DNA of 5,812 nt from Geobacteraceae bacterium (GCA_012797715.1 JAAZOO010000148.1:1-5812), one strand, 5' to 3'. Shown: positions 1 through 5,593, counted from the stretch's first letter. A program made the numbers and translations. The notes: a model not told the origin generated them from the sequence alone.

Positions 1-222
1 ACGGTTACGCAGGAAATGCAGCCATTCATCGGAAAGTGCCAGCGCCGACACAGCAAGAAAAACGGCCTCAACCCAGGATACTGAGAAAAGGCGGCAACAG
101 CTGTCGCACCCTTTCCGGCAGGTAATCGAATCGGAGTATGTCCTGTGAATCTCTGTGCACAGGGCATCGATCCTGTCAACTAACTGCCTATAATTCTTGA
201 ATAGCTCAGCATGATTTATCAT
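1..222 (-). CDS. YkgJ-type cysteine-cluster protein (putative Zn/Fe chelating), N-terminal part
   Basis: An open frame runs from an ATG at 222 off the left edge, giving 74 residues beginning MINHAELFKNYRQLVDRID. The cysteine cluster C35-R-K-G-C39-D-S-C42-C43, followed shortly by VEAVFLA, fits the CxxCxxCC (YkgJ/UPF0153) family. Members of that family are thought to chelate zinc or iron or hold an Fe-S cluster, and most have no assigned biochemical role. C22 is an additional cysteine. The start is uncertain. No SD lies within 5-12 nt of the ATG; the nearest purine-rich stretch, GAAGGAG (about 243-249), is 20 nt away. The only in-frame alternative before a stop is a GTG 12 codons upstream, which is poorly placed. 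The gene follows the tRNA-Pro terminator hairpin in the same orientation and is probably a separate unit. Family assignment is fairly secure from the motif; function is unknown. Confidence 0.8.
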   Translation of the reverse strand, partial: MINHAELFKNYRQLVDRIDALCTEIHRTYSDSITCRKGCDSCCRLFSVSWVEAVFLAVSALALSDEWLHFLRNR

Positions 223-416
223 GGGGCAAAGCGGAGATACAACTCCTTCGCTACACACGCCTTCCGTGAGTTCACGTCGTATTCACTCTGAAACGGTACC
301 TGGAATCGTGCCAAAGAGCTGCTTTGTCTGATTCGTTGCGGATTCCGTCGAAAAGGAGCGTCGACGGCCGATGGTGTCCGAGCCCAGCTGGGAAACGAAA
401 CGTTGGATACAAAAGG
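223..416. other. Intergenic spacer with inverted repeats, no supported gene
   Basis: This 194-nt stretch lies between the tRNA-Pro terminator hairpin and the YkgJ-type gene and should hold the 5' leader and promoter of that gene. I see no convincing sigma70 promoter. Inverted repeats are present: CCGTCGA with TCGACGG (345-351 and 361-367, 9-nt loop), the 10-bp palindrome CCCAGCTGGG (383-392), CGTGA with TCACG (265-276, 2-nt spacer), and GGAG with CTCC (233-246), which would fold over the GAAGGAG near 243-249. Read on the minus strand, the loop of the 345-367 hairpin contains CUCCUU, complementary to AAGGAG in the same leader. A regulatory leader or small RNA is possible but unproven. Confidence 0.4.
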
Positions 417-450
417 AACAGCCACCAAGGATTCCTCCCTAGTGGCTGTT
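417..450 (-). terminator. Hairpin terminator after tRNA-Pro
   Basis: Five nt after the CCA of tRNA-Pro, the minus-strand RNA can form AACAGCCAC with GTGGCTGUU (9 bp), then a U-G wobble, then AGGGA with UCCUU, closed by a GGAA tetraloop: 15 continuous pairs. The two wobbles become A-C mismatches if the plus strand is transcribed, so the fold fits minus-strand RNA better. The tract after the stem, CCUUUUGU, is a weak U run. The plus-strand side has five T's, so some bidirectional activity is possible. It probably ends the ihfA-merR-tRNA transcript and may help define the tRNA 3' trailer. Confidence 0.75.
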
Positions 451-455
451 TTTAC

Positions 456-532
456 TGGTCGGGGCGACTGGATTCGAACCAGCGACCACTAGACCCCCAG
501 TCTAGTGCGCTACCAGGCTGCGCTACGCCCCG
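456..532 (-). tRNA. tRNA-Pro(GGG)
   Basis: This is a complete 77-nt cloverleaf on the minus strand. The acceptor stem pairs CGGGGCG with CGCCCCG, followed by A73 and an encoded CCA end. The D stem is GCGC/GCGC. The anticodon stem CTAGA/TCTAG encloses the loop CTGGGGG, giving anticodon GGG, which reads CCC and CCU proline codons. The T stem GCTGG/CCAGT contains one G-U pair and encloses TTCGAAT. The sequence from position 8 through the D arm (TAGCGCAGCCTGGTAGCGC) matches known bacterial tRNA-Pro. It begins 42 nt after the merR stop and may be cut from the same transcript, since no strong promoter of its own is visible. Confidence 0.97.
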
Positions 533-551
533 GATATTTTCTTTCTTTTAC

Positions 552-574
552 ATGGTACATACCATAGATATGGT
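552..574. repeat. Overlapping inverted repeats (ATGGTA/TACCATA/TATGGT) between merR and tRNA-Pro
   Basis: On the plus strand three half-sites alternate in orientation: ATGGTA (552-557), CA, TACCATA (560-566), GA, TATGGT (569-574). The shared middle element makes two overlapping perfect dyads, each with 6-bp arms and a 2-bp gap. In minus-strand RNA this gives two mutually exclusive 5-bp hairpins just before the tRNA 5' leader. It directly abuts the merR stop codon. It could be an operator, perhaps for the adjacent regulator, or a processing element. The pattern is seen directly; its role is not known. Confidence 0.5.
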
Positions 575-928
575 TTACAGTAAATCTCTTAGTTTTCGCA
601 ATTCTACCCGTATCTCATCAAGTACTCTTTGTTTCTTTGTATCAAGGTCTTCCGCAACAACCGTATCATCGACTCCTGACATTGAAGAGAGTTTCAATCT
701 GTTCCTGGCACCCGCAATAGTCAGTTTCTCGAAGTAGAGAAGCTGCTTGATCCGGAGAAGAAGCTGAACATCCTTTTTGCTGTAAAGCCGCTGCCCCGAA
801 TGGCTCTTCATGGGTCGCAGCATCTCGAACTCGGTTTCCCAGAAGCGGAGTACTGAAGAATTCAGGGAGGTTATACGGGCGACTTCTCCAATCTTGAAAT
901 ACTGTTTATCGGGAAGTTCGGAATCCAT
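575..928 (-). CDS. Small MerR-family transcriptional regulator
   Basis: This 117-residue protein is a DNA-binding MerR-type regulator of unknown target. A winged-helix region starts at FKIGEVA (11-17), with the recognition helix and VLRFWETEF at 26-34. The wing KSHSGQRLYSKKDV (41-54) is typical of the family. The second helical part, LLLRIKQLLYFEKLTIAGAR (56-75), matches the short MerR proteins found beside ihfA in Deltaproteobacteria. Residues 95-117 are charged and helical, probably a short dimerisation coiled coil. There is no C-terminal effector domain and no metal-binding cysteine, so no inducer can be named. The gene starts 18 nt after ihfA with GGAGG only 4 nt from the ATG; a CCTC-TGCG-GAGG hairpin could mask that site. 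It is probably co-transcribed with ihfA. Confidence 0.9.
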   Translation of the reverse strand: MDSELPDKQYFKIGEVARITSLNSSVLRFWETEFEMLRPMKSHSGQRLYSKKDVQLLLRIKQLLYFEKLTIAGARNRLKLSSMSGVDDTVVAEDLDTKKQRVLDEIRVELRKLRDLL

Positions 929-946
929 AGCGCCTCCGCAGAGGTA

Positions 947-1225
947 CTATTTTGCGTTAATTGACGCCTTAAGGACTTGGCTGGGCTTGAACGTCAGGAT
1001 CTTTCGCGCTGAAATAACGATCTCTTCTCCAGTCTGGGGATTGCGTCCACGCCTGTCCGCCTTTTCCTTTACCACAAAATTCCCGAATCCCGCTATCTTG
1101 ATTTTTTCGCCTGTTTCAAGAGTGCTCTTTATGATATCGAAAACCATTTCTACAAGTTCCGCGGACTCTTTCTTGGAGAACCCGATCTTTTCGTATATCT
1201 TTTCAACCATATCTGATTTTGTCAT
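947..1225 (-). CDS. ihfA: Integration host factor alpha subunit (HU/IHF family)
   Basis: This 92-residue protein belongs to the HU/IHF family, whose dimers bend DNA in the minor groove. IHF acts in nucleoid architecture, sigma54 promoter activation, replication and recombination. The N-terminal dimerisation helices are followed by GFGNF (46-50). The beta-arm carries RNPQTGE (61-67), with the intercalating proline at 63. ISARKILTFKPSQVLK (71-86) resembles the IHF-alpha pattern more than HU. Its place directly after pheT also supports ihfA. I chose the ATG at 1225 over the TTG at 1237 because GGGGGA sits 4 nt before the ATG and family members start at about this point; the longer form would add only four residues. 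It has its own promoter in the pheT-ihfA gap. An HU-like homodimer cannot be excluded from sequence alone. Confidence 0.93.
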   Translation of the reverse strand: MTKSDMVEKIYEKIGFSKKESAELVEMVFDIIKSTLETGEKIKIAGFGNFVVKEKADRRGRNPQTGEEIVISARKILTFKPSQVLKASINAK

Positions 1226-1292
1226 GGTGTCCCCCAACAGACAATAAAATTAAATGGTTAGATGAATCAAAGAGGTCTGCAACGCGTTTGGT

Positions 1293-1321
1293 TTTATAAC
1301 ATGGCATGCGAATATTATCAA
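1293..1321 (-). promoter_or_regulatory. Sigma70-type promoter of ihfA
   Basis: The minus strand reads TTGATA (1321-1316), a 17-bp spacer, then TATAAA (1298-1293). Each hexamer matches the consensus at 5 of 6 positions. A TGT directly before TATAAA provides an extended -10 (TGn). Transcription would start near 1286, leaving a leader of about 60 nt before the ihfA ATG at 1225. No terminator separates pheT from this site, so ihfA probably also receives read-through from pheST. Confidence 0.7.
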
Positions 1322-1328
1322 CCCATTT
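1316..1328 (+). promoter_or_regulatory. Candidate IHF binding site over the ihfA -35 box
   Basis: The plus strand reads TATCAA-CCCA-TTT, matching the IHF consensus WATCAANNNNTTR at every defined position except the last. It coincides with the -35 hexamer of the ihfA promoter. IHF negatively regulates ihfA in E. coli, so autorepression by promoter occlusion is plausible. The TTGATA box itself supplies the TATCAA part, so the independent evidence is only the two T's at the right distance. Confidence 0.35.
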
Positions 1329-1338
1329 TTACCCGATT

Positions 1339-3744
1339 TCACCGGATCTCTACGTTTACATTCTTCAAGAGGGTATCGAGTACGCGCTGGTGGAGCCGGT
1401 TTACTTCCTCGTCAGTAAGAGTTCTCTCCGGGGAGCGATACCGGATCCTGACGGCAATACTTTTGTGCCCCACAGGGATTCCTTCCCCCGTGTAGAGATC
1501 AAAAAGCTCAACATTTTCCATCTCTTTGATTCTGTTCCCCCGAATGCAGTCCAGGACGGTTCCGGTCTCGATTTCCTCTCCAATCAACATGGCTATATCA
1601 CGGAATGTGTCCGGAAAACGGGGAGGCGCTGCAATAGAGACCGGCTCCCTGCTGAAGGGAAGCAGTTTTTCAACATTCAGTTCAAAATAGTAAACAGGCT
1701 GTTCAATGGAAAAATTTTCCTGAACGGTAGGATGAATCTCTCCCAGCGAACCGATTCTTTCCTTTCCGCACAGAACGGCACAGGACTTTCCCGGATGATA
1801 GAAGGTGTCTGTATCACGGGCATCAAAAGAGGCGCACGGTACTCCAAAGGCATCCAGAATATTCTCCACAATCCCTTTCATGTCAAAGAAATCAACCGTC
1901 TCTCGCTTCCGATGCCACCCCTCCGGATCACGGCATCCGCAGAGAATCCCTGCAGCAACTACCGGTTCGCGAGGCAGTTCCTCCCCGTTTTCCGGAAGAT
2001 AGATTCTGCGTATCTCGAATAGATGAGGGCTCATGAACCGGTAACTGATATTCTTGGCCGCTGTCTCCAATAGTCCCGGGAGCAGCGTGGTTCGCATGAC
2101 CGACTGTTCTTCGGTCAATGGATTAAGAATTGAGACAACGTTTCTTCTTGGGTCTCCATCTCCGAGGAGAATCTTTTCGAAATAACCTGGGTGCATGAAG
2201 CTGTATGTAATTATCTCGGAAAGGCCCTGGGATACCAGCAGGTCACGCAGCCTTCTTACAAGAATCTGGTGACGGGACGGCCGTTCAGAAAAGGTATGTA
2301 CCAGCGGCATTGTCGTGGGTATTTTTTCATAACCGTTCAGCCGGGCAATTTCCTCTATCAGATCTATTTCCCTCTCAATATCGACCCTGAAGGTGGGAAC
2401 GACAACGTGGAGTATCCCCGGCTCGTTGGATTCCACGGAAAACTGCAGGCGCCTGAATATGGACGCAACTTCTTCAAGGGGCAAGCTGATGCCGAGAATC
2501 CGGGAAATCCGATCGAGCCGCACCGGGATACACCGCGGCTGTACCGGATTCGGGTACACGTCGATGCTTCCCGTTGCCACCTTCCCGCCCGCAAGCTCCG
2601 CAATGAGCGACGCGGCACGGTCCAGTGCCTGCGGGAGAACCGAGATATCCGCTCCCCTCTCGAAACGGTGAGAAGATTCCGTATGCATGCCGAGACGTTT
2701 GGATGTCCTGCGGATTGCAGCGGGGGCAAAACAGGCACTTTCGATAAGAATGTCCTTCGTTATATCGGTGATTTCGGAGTTTTCCCCCCCCATGATGCCT
2801 GCCAGAGCCACGACTTTCTCTGAATCCCGAATGGTTAGGTCTGCTGAGGTAAGAATTCTTTCCTGTCCATCAAGGGTTTGGAATCTCTCACCTTCATCGG
2901 CACGCCGTACGATGATAGCTCCCCCAGCAAGCAGTCTATGATCAAAGGCATGAAGCGGATGACCGTATTCCATAAGAACGTAGTTGGTGATATCAACCAC
3001 ATTGTTTATGGAGCGAATACCCACCGCGTTCAATCTGCGAACCAACCATGGCGGAGACGGTCCTATGGTGCATCCTGAAACATACCTTGCCATATAGCGT
3101 GGACAAAGATCGTGATCTTCGACACGAACAGATGCTTTCGCTTCTATGGGAGGACCTTCTTCTGATACGCTGCAAACCGGAAGATTGATATCTTTTCCCA
3201 ACTTCGCAGCGATTTCCCGTGCGACTCCGATGACACTGAGACAGTCGGCGCGGTTTGGGGTAAGGCCTATTTCGAAAATGGTATCCTTCAGGCCCATCGC
3301 CTCGAAGAGAGGGGAACCGAGAGGCAGATCCTGAGGCAGGACAAGAATCCCGTCCGATTCGTCGGCAAGCCCGAGCTCCTTTTCAGAACAGAGCATGCCG
3401 CAGGATTCAGCTCCCCGAATCTTCGATCGCTTAATCTTGAAATCTCCCGGTAGAACGGCTCCAACCTGGGCTAGGGCAACCTTGTCGCCCTCCTTGAAGT
3501 TGTGGGCCCCGCAAACGATTGGAACTGTCTCTTTACCGTTATTCACCCGGCAGAGAGAGAGTTTGTCGGCATTGGGGTGCTGTTGCTTCTCCTCCACCAA
3601 CGCAACGACCACTTCGTCCATGTCGCTGCCAATGGACCTGATTCCTTCAACTTCCAGCCCAATCATGGTCAGAAGGTCGGCGAGAGCAGGAGGTGACAGA
3701 TCAAAATCGACAAATTCCTTCAACCAATTGTATGTAACGATCAT
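1339..3744 (-). CDS. pheT: Phenylalanyl-tRNA synthetase beta subunit
   Basis: This 801-residue protein is the beta chain of the cytoplasmic alpha2-beta2 enzyme that charges tRNA-Phe and removes misattached tyrosine. It opens with the family N-terminus MIVTYNWLKEFVDF. An OB-fold tRNA-binding domain follows (about 40-150, with HPNADKL and CGAHNF). The B3/B4 editing region spans about 210-390 and includes GHPLHAFD (261-268) and ALAGIMGG (313-320). The B5 domain (about 403-475) ends in FRVDIEREIDLIEEIARLNG. A catalytic-like core (about 480-690) precedes the anticodon-binding FDX-ACB domain (about 708-801, PRFPDTFRDIAMLI). Length is normal for bacterial PheT and no domain is missing. It lies 57 nt after pheS. 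The start is fixed by homology, but the upstream sequence AAAAAGTGTGAAAAT contains no clear SD. The intergenic stretch is AT-rich, with a weak CATAAA/TTTATG inverted repeat at 3779-3797. Confidence 0.98.
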   Translation of the reverse strand: MIVTYNWLKEFVDFDLSPPALADLLTMIGLEVEGIRSIGSDMDEVVVALVEEKQQHPNADKLSLCRVNNGKETVPIVCGAHNFKEGDKVALAQVGAVLPGDFKIKRSKIRGAESCGMLCSEKELGLADESDGILVLPQDLPLGSPLFEAMGLKDTIFEIGLTPNRADCLSVIGVAREIAAKLGKDINLPVCSVSEEGPPIEAKASVRVEDHDLCPRYMARYVSGCTIGPSPPWLVRRLNAVGIRSINNVVDITNYVLMEYGHPLHAFDHRLLAGGAIIVRRADEGERFQTLDGQERILTSADLTIRDSEKVVALAGIMGGENSEITDITKDILIESACFAPAAIRRTSKRLGMHTESSHRFERGADISVLPQALDRAASLIAELAGGKVATGSIDVYPNPVQPRCIPVRLDRISRILGISLPLEEVASIFRRLQFSVESNEPGILHVVVPTFRVDIEREIDLIEEIARLNGYEKIPTTMPLVHTFSERPSRHQILVRRLRDLLVSQGLSEIITYSFMHPGYFEKILLGDGDPRRNVVSILNPLTEEQSVMRTTLLPGLLETAAKNISYRFMSPHLFEIRRIYLPENGEELPREPVVAAGILCGCRDPEGWHRKRETVDFFDMKGIVENILDAFGVPCASFDARDTDTFYHPGKSCAVLCGKERIGSLGEIHPTVQENFSIEQPVYYFELNVEKLLPFSREPVSIAAPPRFPDTFRDIAMLIGEEIETGTVLDCIRGNRIKEMENVELFDLYTGEGIPVGHKSIAVRIRYRSPERTLTDEEVNRLHQRVLDTLLKNVNVEIR

Positions 3745-3801
3745 ATTTTCACACTTTTTAAACGATTGGATTATTAAACATAAAGTTATTGTTTATGGTT
3801 T

Positions 3802-4818
3802 TTAAAACTGCTTCAAAAAGCGAAGATCATTCTCAAAAAGGAGTCGCATGTCGCTGATCCCGTATTTGAGCATGGCGATCCTCTCGATTCCCATACCGAA
3901 AGCAAAGCCGGTATATACCTCGGAATCGTACGAGACGTGCCGAAAAACCTCCGGATCCACCATTCCCGAGCCGAGAATTTCCAACCATCCCGTGTTCTTG
4001 CAGACACGACACCCTTTTCCCCTGCATATCACGCAGGCAATATCGACTTCGGCGCTCGGCTCAGTGAACGGGAAGAAACTGGGCCGAAGGCGGACTCCGA
4101 TACCGGAACCAAAACACTGGTTCACAAAACTGGTCAGGATGCCTTTCAGGTCGCTGAATGTTATCCCCTTGTCGACCATGAGCTCCTCCACCTGATGAAA
4201 CATGGGAGAATGTGTCGCGTCCGAGTCACAGCGATAGACCGTACCGGGTGCGATGATCCGTACCGGTGGCGCCTGCTTCAGCATGGTGCGGATTTGGACA
4301 GGAGAGGTATGGGTTCTCAACACAATAGAATCATTGACGAAGAAGGTGTCCTGCATGTCCCTCGCCGGATGGTCCTTCGGAATATTCAGCGCCTCAAAAT
4401 TATAGTAATCCTTCTCTATTTCAGGACCCTCGGCCACCTGGAATCCGAGTCCCGCAAATATTTCGACTATCTCTTCCGACACAAGGGTAATGGGATGCTT
4501 GGTGCCCATGGGCCTGCGGCGTCCGGGAAGAGAGATGTCGAGACGTTCGCTCCGCAGCTTTTCCTCTTTACGGGATGTGCGGATAGCGTTCAGGGCGGTC
4601 CCGAACTCTTCTTCGAGTCGATTTTTCACGACATTCACCATCTGACCGGCTGCGGGACGCTCTTCCGGAGGAAGCGCTCCGAGCCCCTTCATCACGATAG
4701 TGACGAGACCCTTCTTTCCCAGATACTTTACGCGCAACTCATGGAGAGAATCCTCGCTGGATACCTGTACCAGTTCCGCAAGGGCTTCCTGTAAGAGTTT
4801 TTCCAGTTTCTGCTTCAT
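3802..4818 (-). CDS. pheS: Phenylalanyl-tRNA synthetase alpha subunit
   Basis: This 338-residue protein is the catalytic alpha chain of phenylalanyl-tRNA synthetase, a class II enzyme acting with PheT. Residues 1-85 form the N-terminal coiled coil that contacts tRNA-Phe. The catalytic domain carries motif 2 (VYRCDSDATHSPMFHQVEE, 194-212), the Phe-pocket stretch RPSFFPFTEPSAEVD (245-259) and motif 3 (GFAFGMGIERIAML, 304-317, with R313). A306 corresponds to E. coli Ala294, which limits the size of the amino acid accepted, so normal Phe specificity is expected. Cysteines 262, 265, 270 and 273 form CxxCxxxxCxxC, a zinc-knuckle-like insert common in many bacterial PheS proteins but absent from E. 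coli. Translation starts 9 nt after GGAAGG. The gene follows the hairpin and T-run after rplT, so expression probably depends on read-through or attenuation there. Confidence 0.98.
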   Translation of the reverse strand: MKQKLEKLLQEALAELVQVSSEDSLHELRVKYLGKKGLVTIVMKGLGALPPEERPAAGQMVNVVKNRLEEEFGTALNAIRTSRKEEKLRSERLDISLPGRRRPMGTKHPITLVSEEIVEIFAGLGFQVAEGPEIEKDYYNFEALNIPKDHPARDMQDTFFVNDSIVLRTHTSPVQIRTMLKQAPPVRIIAPGTVYRCDSDATHSPMFHQVEELMVDKGITFSDLKGILTSFVNQCFGSGIGVRLRPSFFPFTEPSAEVDIACVICRGKGCRVCKNTGWLEILGSGMVDPEVFRHVSYDSEVYTGFAFGMGIERIAMLKYGISDMRLLFENDLRFLKQF

Positions 4819-4824
4819 GTTCGG

Positions 4825-4863
4825 CTACCTTCCAAAAAAAAGGAGAAACAGGGCTGTGAGCAT
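4825..4863 (-). CDS. Candidate PheM-like leader peptide upstream of pheS
   Basis: A 12-codon frame reads MLTALFLLFFGR and stops at TAG, 6 nt before the pheS ATG. AAAAAGGAG precedes its ATG by 7 nt, a well-placed SD. It has three Phe codons (all TTT) and four Leu codons. E. coli has the leader peptide pheM (MNAALFRFFFYFST) at the same position between rplT and pheS. The ATG lies in the loop of the terminator hairpin, its SD lies in the 5' arm, and the Phe codons lie in the 3' arm and T-run. A ribosome loading here would therefore compete with hairpin formation. Caution: a T-rich terminator arm yields TTT codons by itself, so the Phe content is weak evidence. Expression is not shown. Confidence 0.35.
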   Translation of the reverse strand: MLTALFLLFFGR

Positions 4864-4879
4864 CCTGTTTCTCCTTTTT
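4834..4879 (-). terminator. Intrinsic terminator or attenuator between rplT and pheS
   Basis: In minus-strand RNA AAAAAGGAGAAACAGG pairs perfectly with CCUGUUUCUCCUUUUU (16 bp, 11-nt loop), and a run of eight U's overlaps the base of the stem and continues past it. The GC-containing core GGAGAAACAGG is 11 bp. This has the form of a rho-independent terminator. Because it lies inside a conserved operon just before pheS, partial termination (attenuation) is more likely than a complete stop. No alternative antiterminator pairing for the 5' arm is evident upstream in the rplT end. The reverse strand also ends in five T's, so it could act in both directions. Confidence 0.85.
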
Positions 4880-4895
4880 CCCAATACTGGATTTT

Positions 4896-5249
4896 CTAAA
4901 GTTTCGCCTTTGCCAGACCTGCAATCTCGGAAAAGGCTCCCGGATCGGTTACCGCCAGGTCTGCCAGCACCTTCCGGTCTATCTGCACGTCAGCCAGTTT
5001 CAGCCCGTGGATGAGCTTACTGTATGCAAGGCCGTTCAGACGGGAAGCAGCGTTGATACGGGTGATCCAGAGAGCCCTGAAATCCCGCTTTCTGACTTTT
5101 CTGTCACGATAAGCATACTTCAGTGCGCGATCAACTGCCTCCGTTGCACTCCGGAACAATTTGCTCCTTGCGCCGCGATACCCTTTTGCCAGCTTCAAAA
5201 CCTTGTTTCTTCGCTGTCTCGCTTTAAATCCTCGTTTTACCCTCGGCAT
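4896..5249 (-). CDS. rplT: 50S ribosomal protein L20
   Basis: This 117-residue basic protein binds 23S rRNA early in 50S assembly and in several bacteria represses its own operon. The N-terminal extension MPRVKRGFKARQRRNKVLKL is the long rRNA-penetrating tail. The globular part carries the conserved stretch FRALWITRINAASRLNGLAY (57-76), then GLKLADVQIDRKVLADLA (82-99). Length is typical. The start at 5249 is set by AAAGGAG with 6 nt spacing. It lies 105 nt after rpmI, a wide gap for this pair, and that gap contains an 11-bp hairpin. A terminator-like hairpin follows the stop within 20 nt. Confidence 0.98.
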   Translation of the reverse strand: MPRVKRGFKARQRRNKVLKLAKGYRGARSKLFRSATEAVDRALKYAYRDRKVRKRDFRALWITRINAASRLNGLAYSKLIHGLKLADVQIDRKVLADLAVTDPGAFSEIAGLAKAKL

Positions 5250-5321
5250 TCTCTACTCCTTTGTCGGTATTTCGCCGGATCCGCAAGGGGAGACGTTTCC
5301 TCACGGTTCACGGACAGTGAC

Positions 5322-5350
5322 GGACCGGGCGCCATAGAGTGGCGCGGCCC
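5322..5350 (-). promoter_or_regulatory. Hairpin in the rplT leader (possible L20 control element)
   Basis: Directly after the rpmI stop the minus-strand RNA folds as GGGCCG with CGGUCC (one G-U pair) and CGCCA with UGGCG, separated by a 2-nt CC bulge on the 3' side and closed by loop CUCUA, for 11 bp in total. Further down, CCCCUU (5285-5290) could pair with AAGG of the rplT SD (AAAGGAG, 5256-5262). No T-run follows, so it is not an intrinsic terminator. L20 autoregulates through structured mRNA in E. coli and Bacillus; a similar role here is inference only. Confidence 0.45.
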
Positions 5351-5354
5351 AAAG

Positions 5355-5552
5355 CTACAGGTACGGTATGAGCTTCGCTATATTCTTCGCATCAACGGAA
5401 GCAACCAGTGCTCCTTGACGGAGATTGCGCTTTCTTTTCCTCGTCTTGGACGTCAGAATGTGGCTGGTGAAGCCATGACTCCTCTTTATCTTGCCGGTGC
5501 CGGTCTTTTTGAAGCGCTTGGCTGCTCCCCGATTGGTCTTTATCTTGGGCAT
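5355..5552 (-). CDS. rpmI: 50S ribosomal protein L35
   Basis: This 65-residue, very basic protein is a component of the large ribosomal subunit. The sequence starts MPKIKTNRGAAKRFKKTGTG, the conserved L35 N-terminus, continues with IKRSHGFTSHILTSKTRKRK, and ends LIPYL, as is usual for the family. Length matches typical L35. The ATG at 5552 follows AAAGGAG by about 10 nt. The gene lies 41 nt after infC and upstream of rplT, the standard infC-rpmI-rplT arrangement. In E. coli L20 controls translation of rpmI and, through coupling, rplT; here the most structured gap is after rpmI rather than before it. Confidence 0.97.
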   Translation of the reverse strand: MPKIKTNRGAAKRFKKTGTGKIKRSHGFTSHILTSKTRKRKRNLRQGALVASVDAKNIAKLIPYL

Positions 5553-5593
5553 TGCAATCTCTCTCCTTTGCTTCGCTTTCTATGAACAGAATA

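Noticed and set aside
297..312. Possible sigma54 promoter (TGGCACG on the minus strand)
   Set aside because: The -24-like element is good but the -12 position reads CAGG instead of TTGC, so the essential GC is missing.
219..428. 69-codon minus-strand frame before the YkgJ-type gene, whose stop overlaps that gene's start as ATGA
   Set aside because: It begins with a GTG inside the terminator stem, has no SD, no internal Met and an Arg/Ser/Pro-rich composition typical of chance translation. The ATGA overlap is suggestive but not enough.
371..442. 23-codon plus-strand frame after AAAAGGAG
   Set aside because: The SD is 12 nt from the ATG and inside a hairpin loop; the frame ends in the terminator stem and has no recognisable features.
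456..532. tRNA-Pro as an integration site
   Set aside because: No integrase gene, direct repeat of the tRNA 3' end, or mobile element is visible in the window.
324..737. 137-codon plus-strand frame
   Set aside because: It runs antisense through tRNA-Pro and the merR end; the LDSNQRPLDPQSSALPG stretch is a familiar false translation of a tRNA complement.
1226..1237. TTG start at 1237 extending IhfA by four residues
   Set aside because: GGGGGA is placed correctly for the ATG at 1225, and family members start at about that point.
3937..4794. 285-codon plus-strand frame, and similar long frames at 1306-2022 and 2191-2823
   Set aside because: They lie antisense inside pheS and pheT, whose own frames are clearly conserved proteins; no recognisable domain appears in them.
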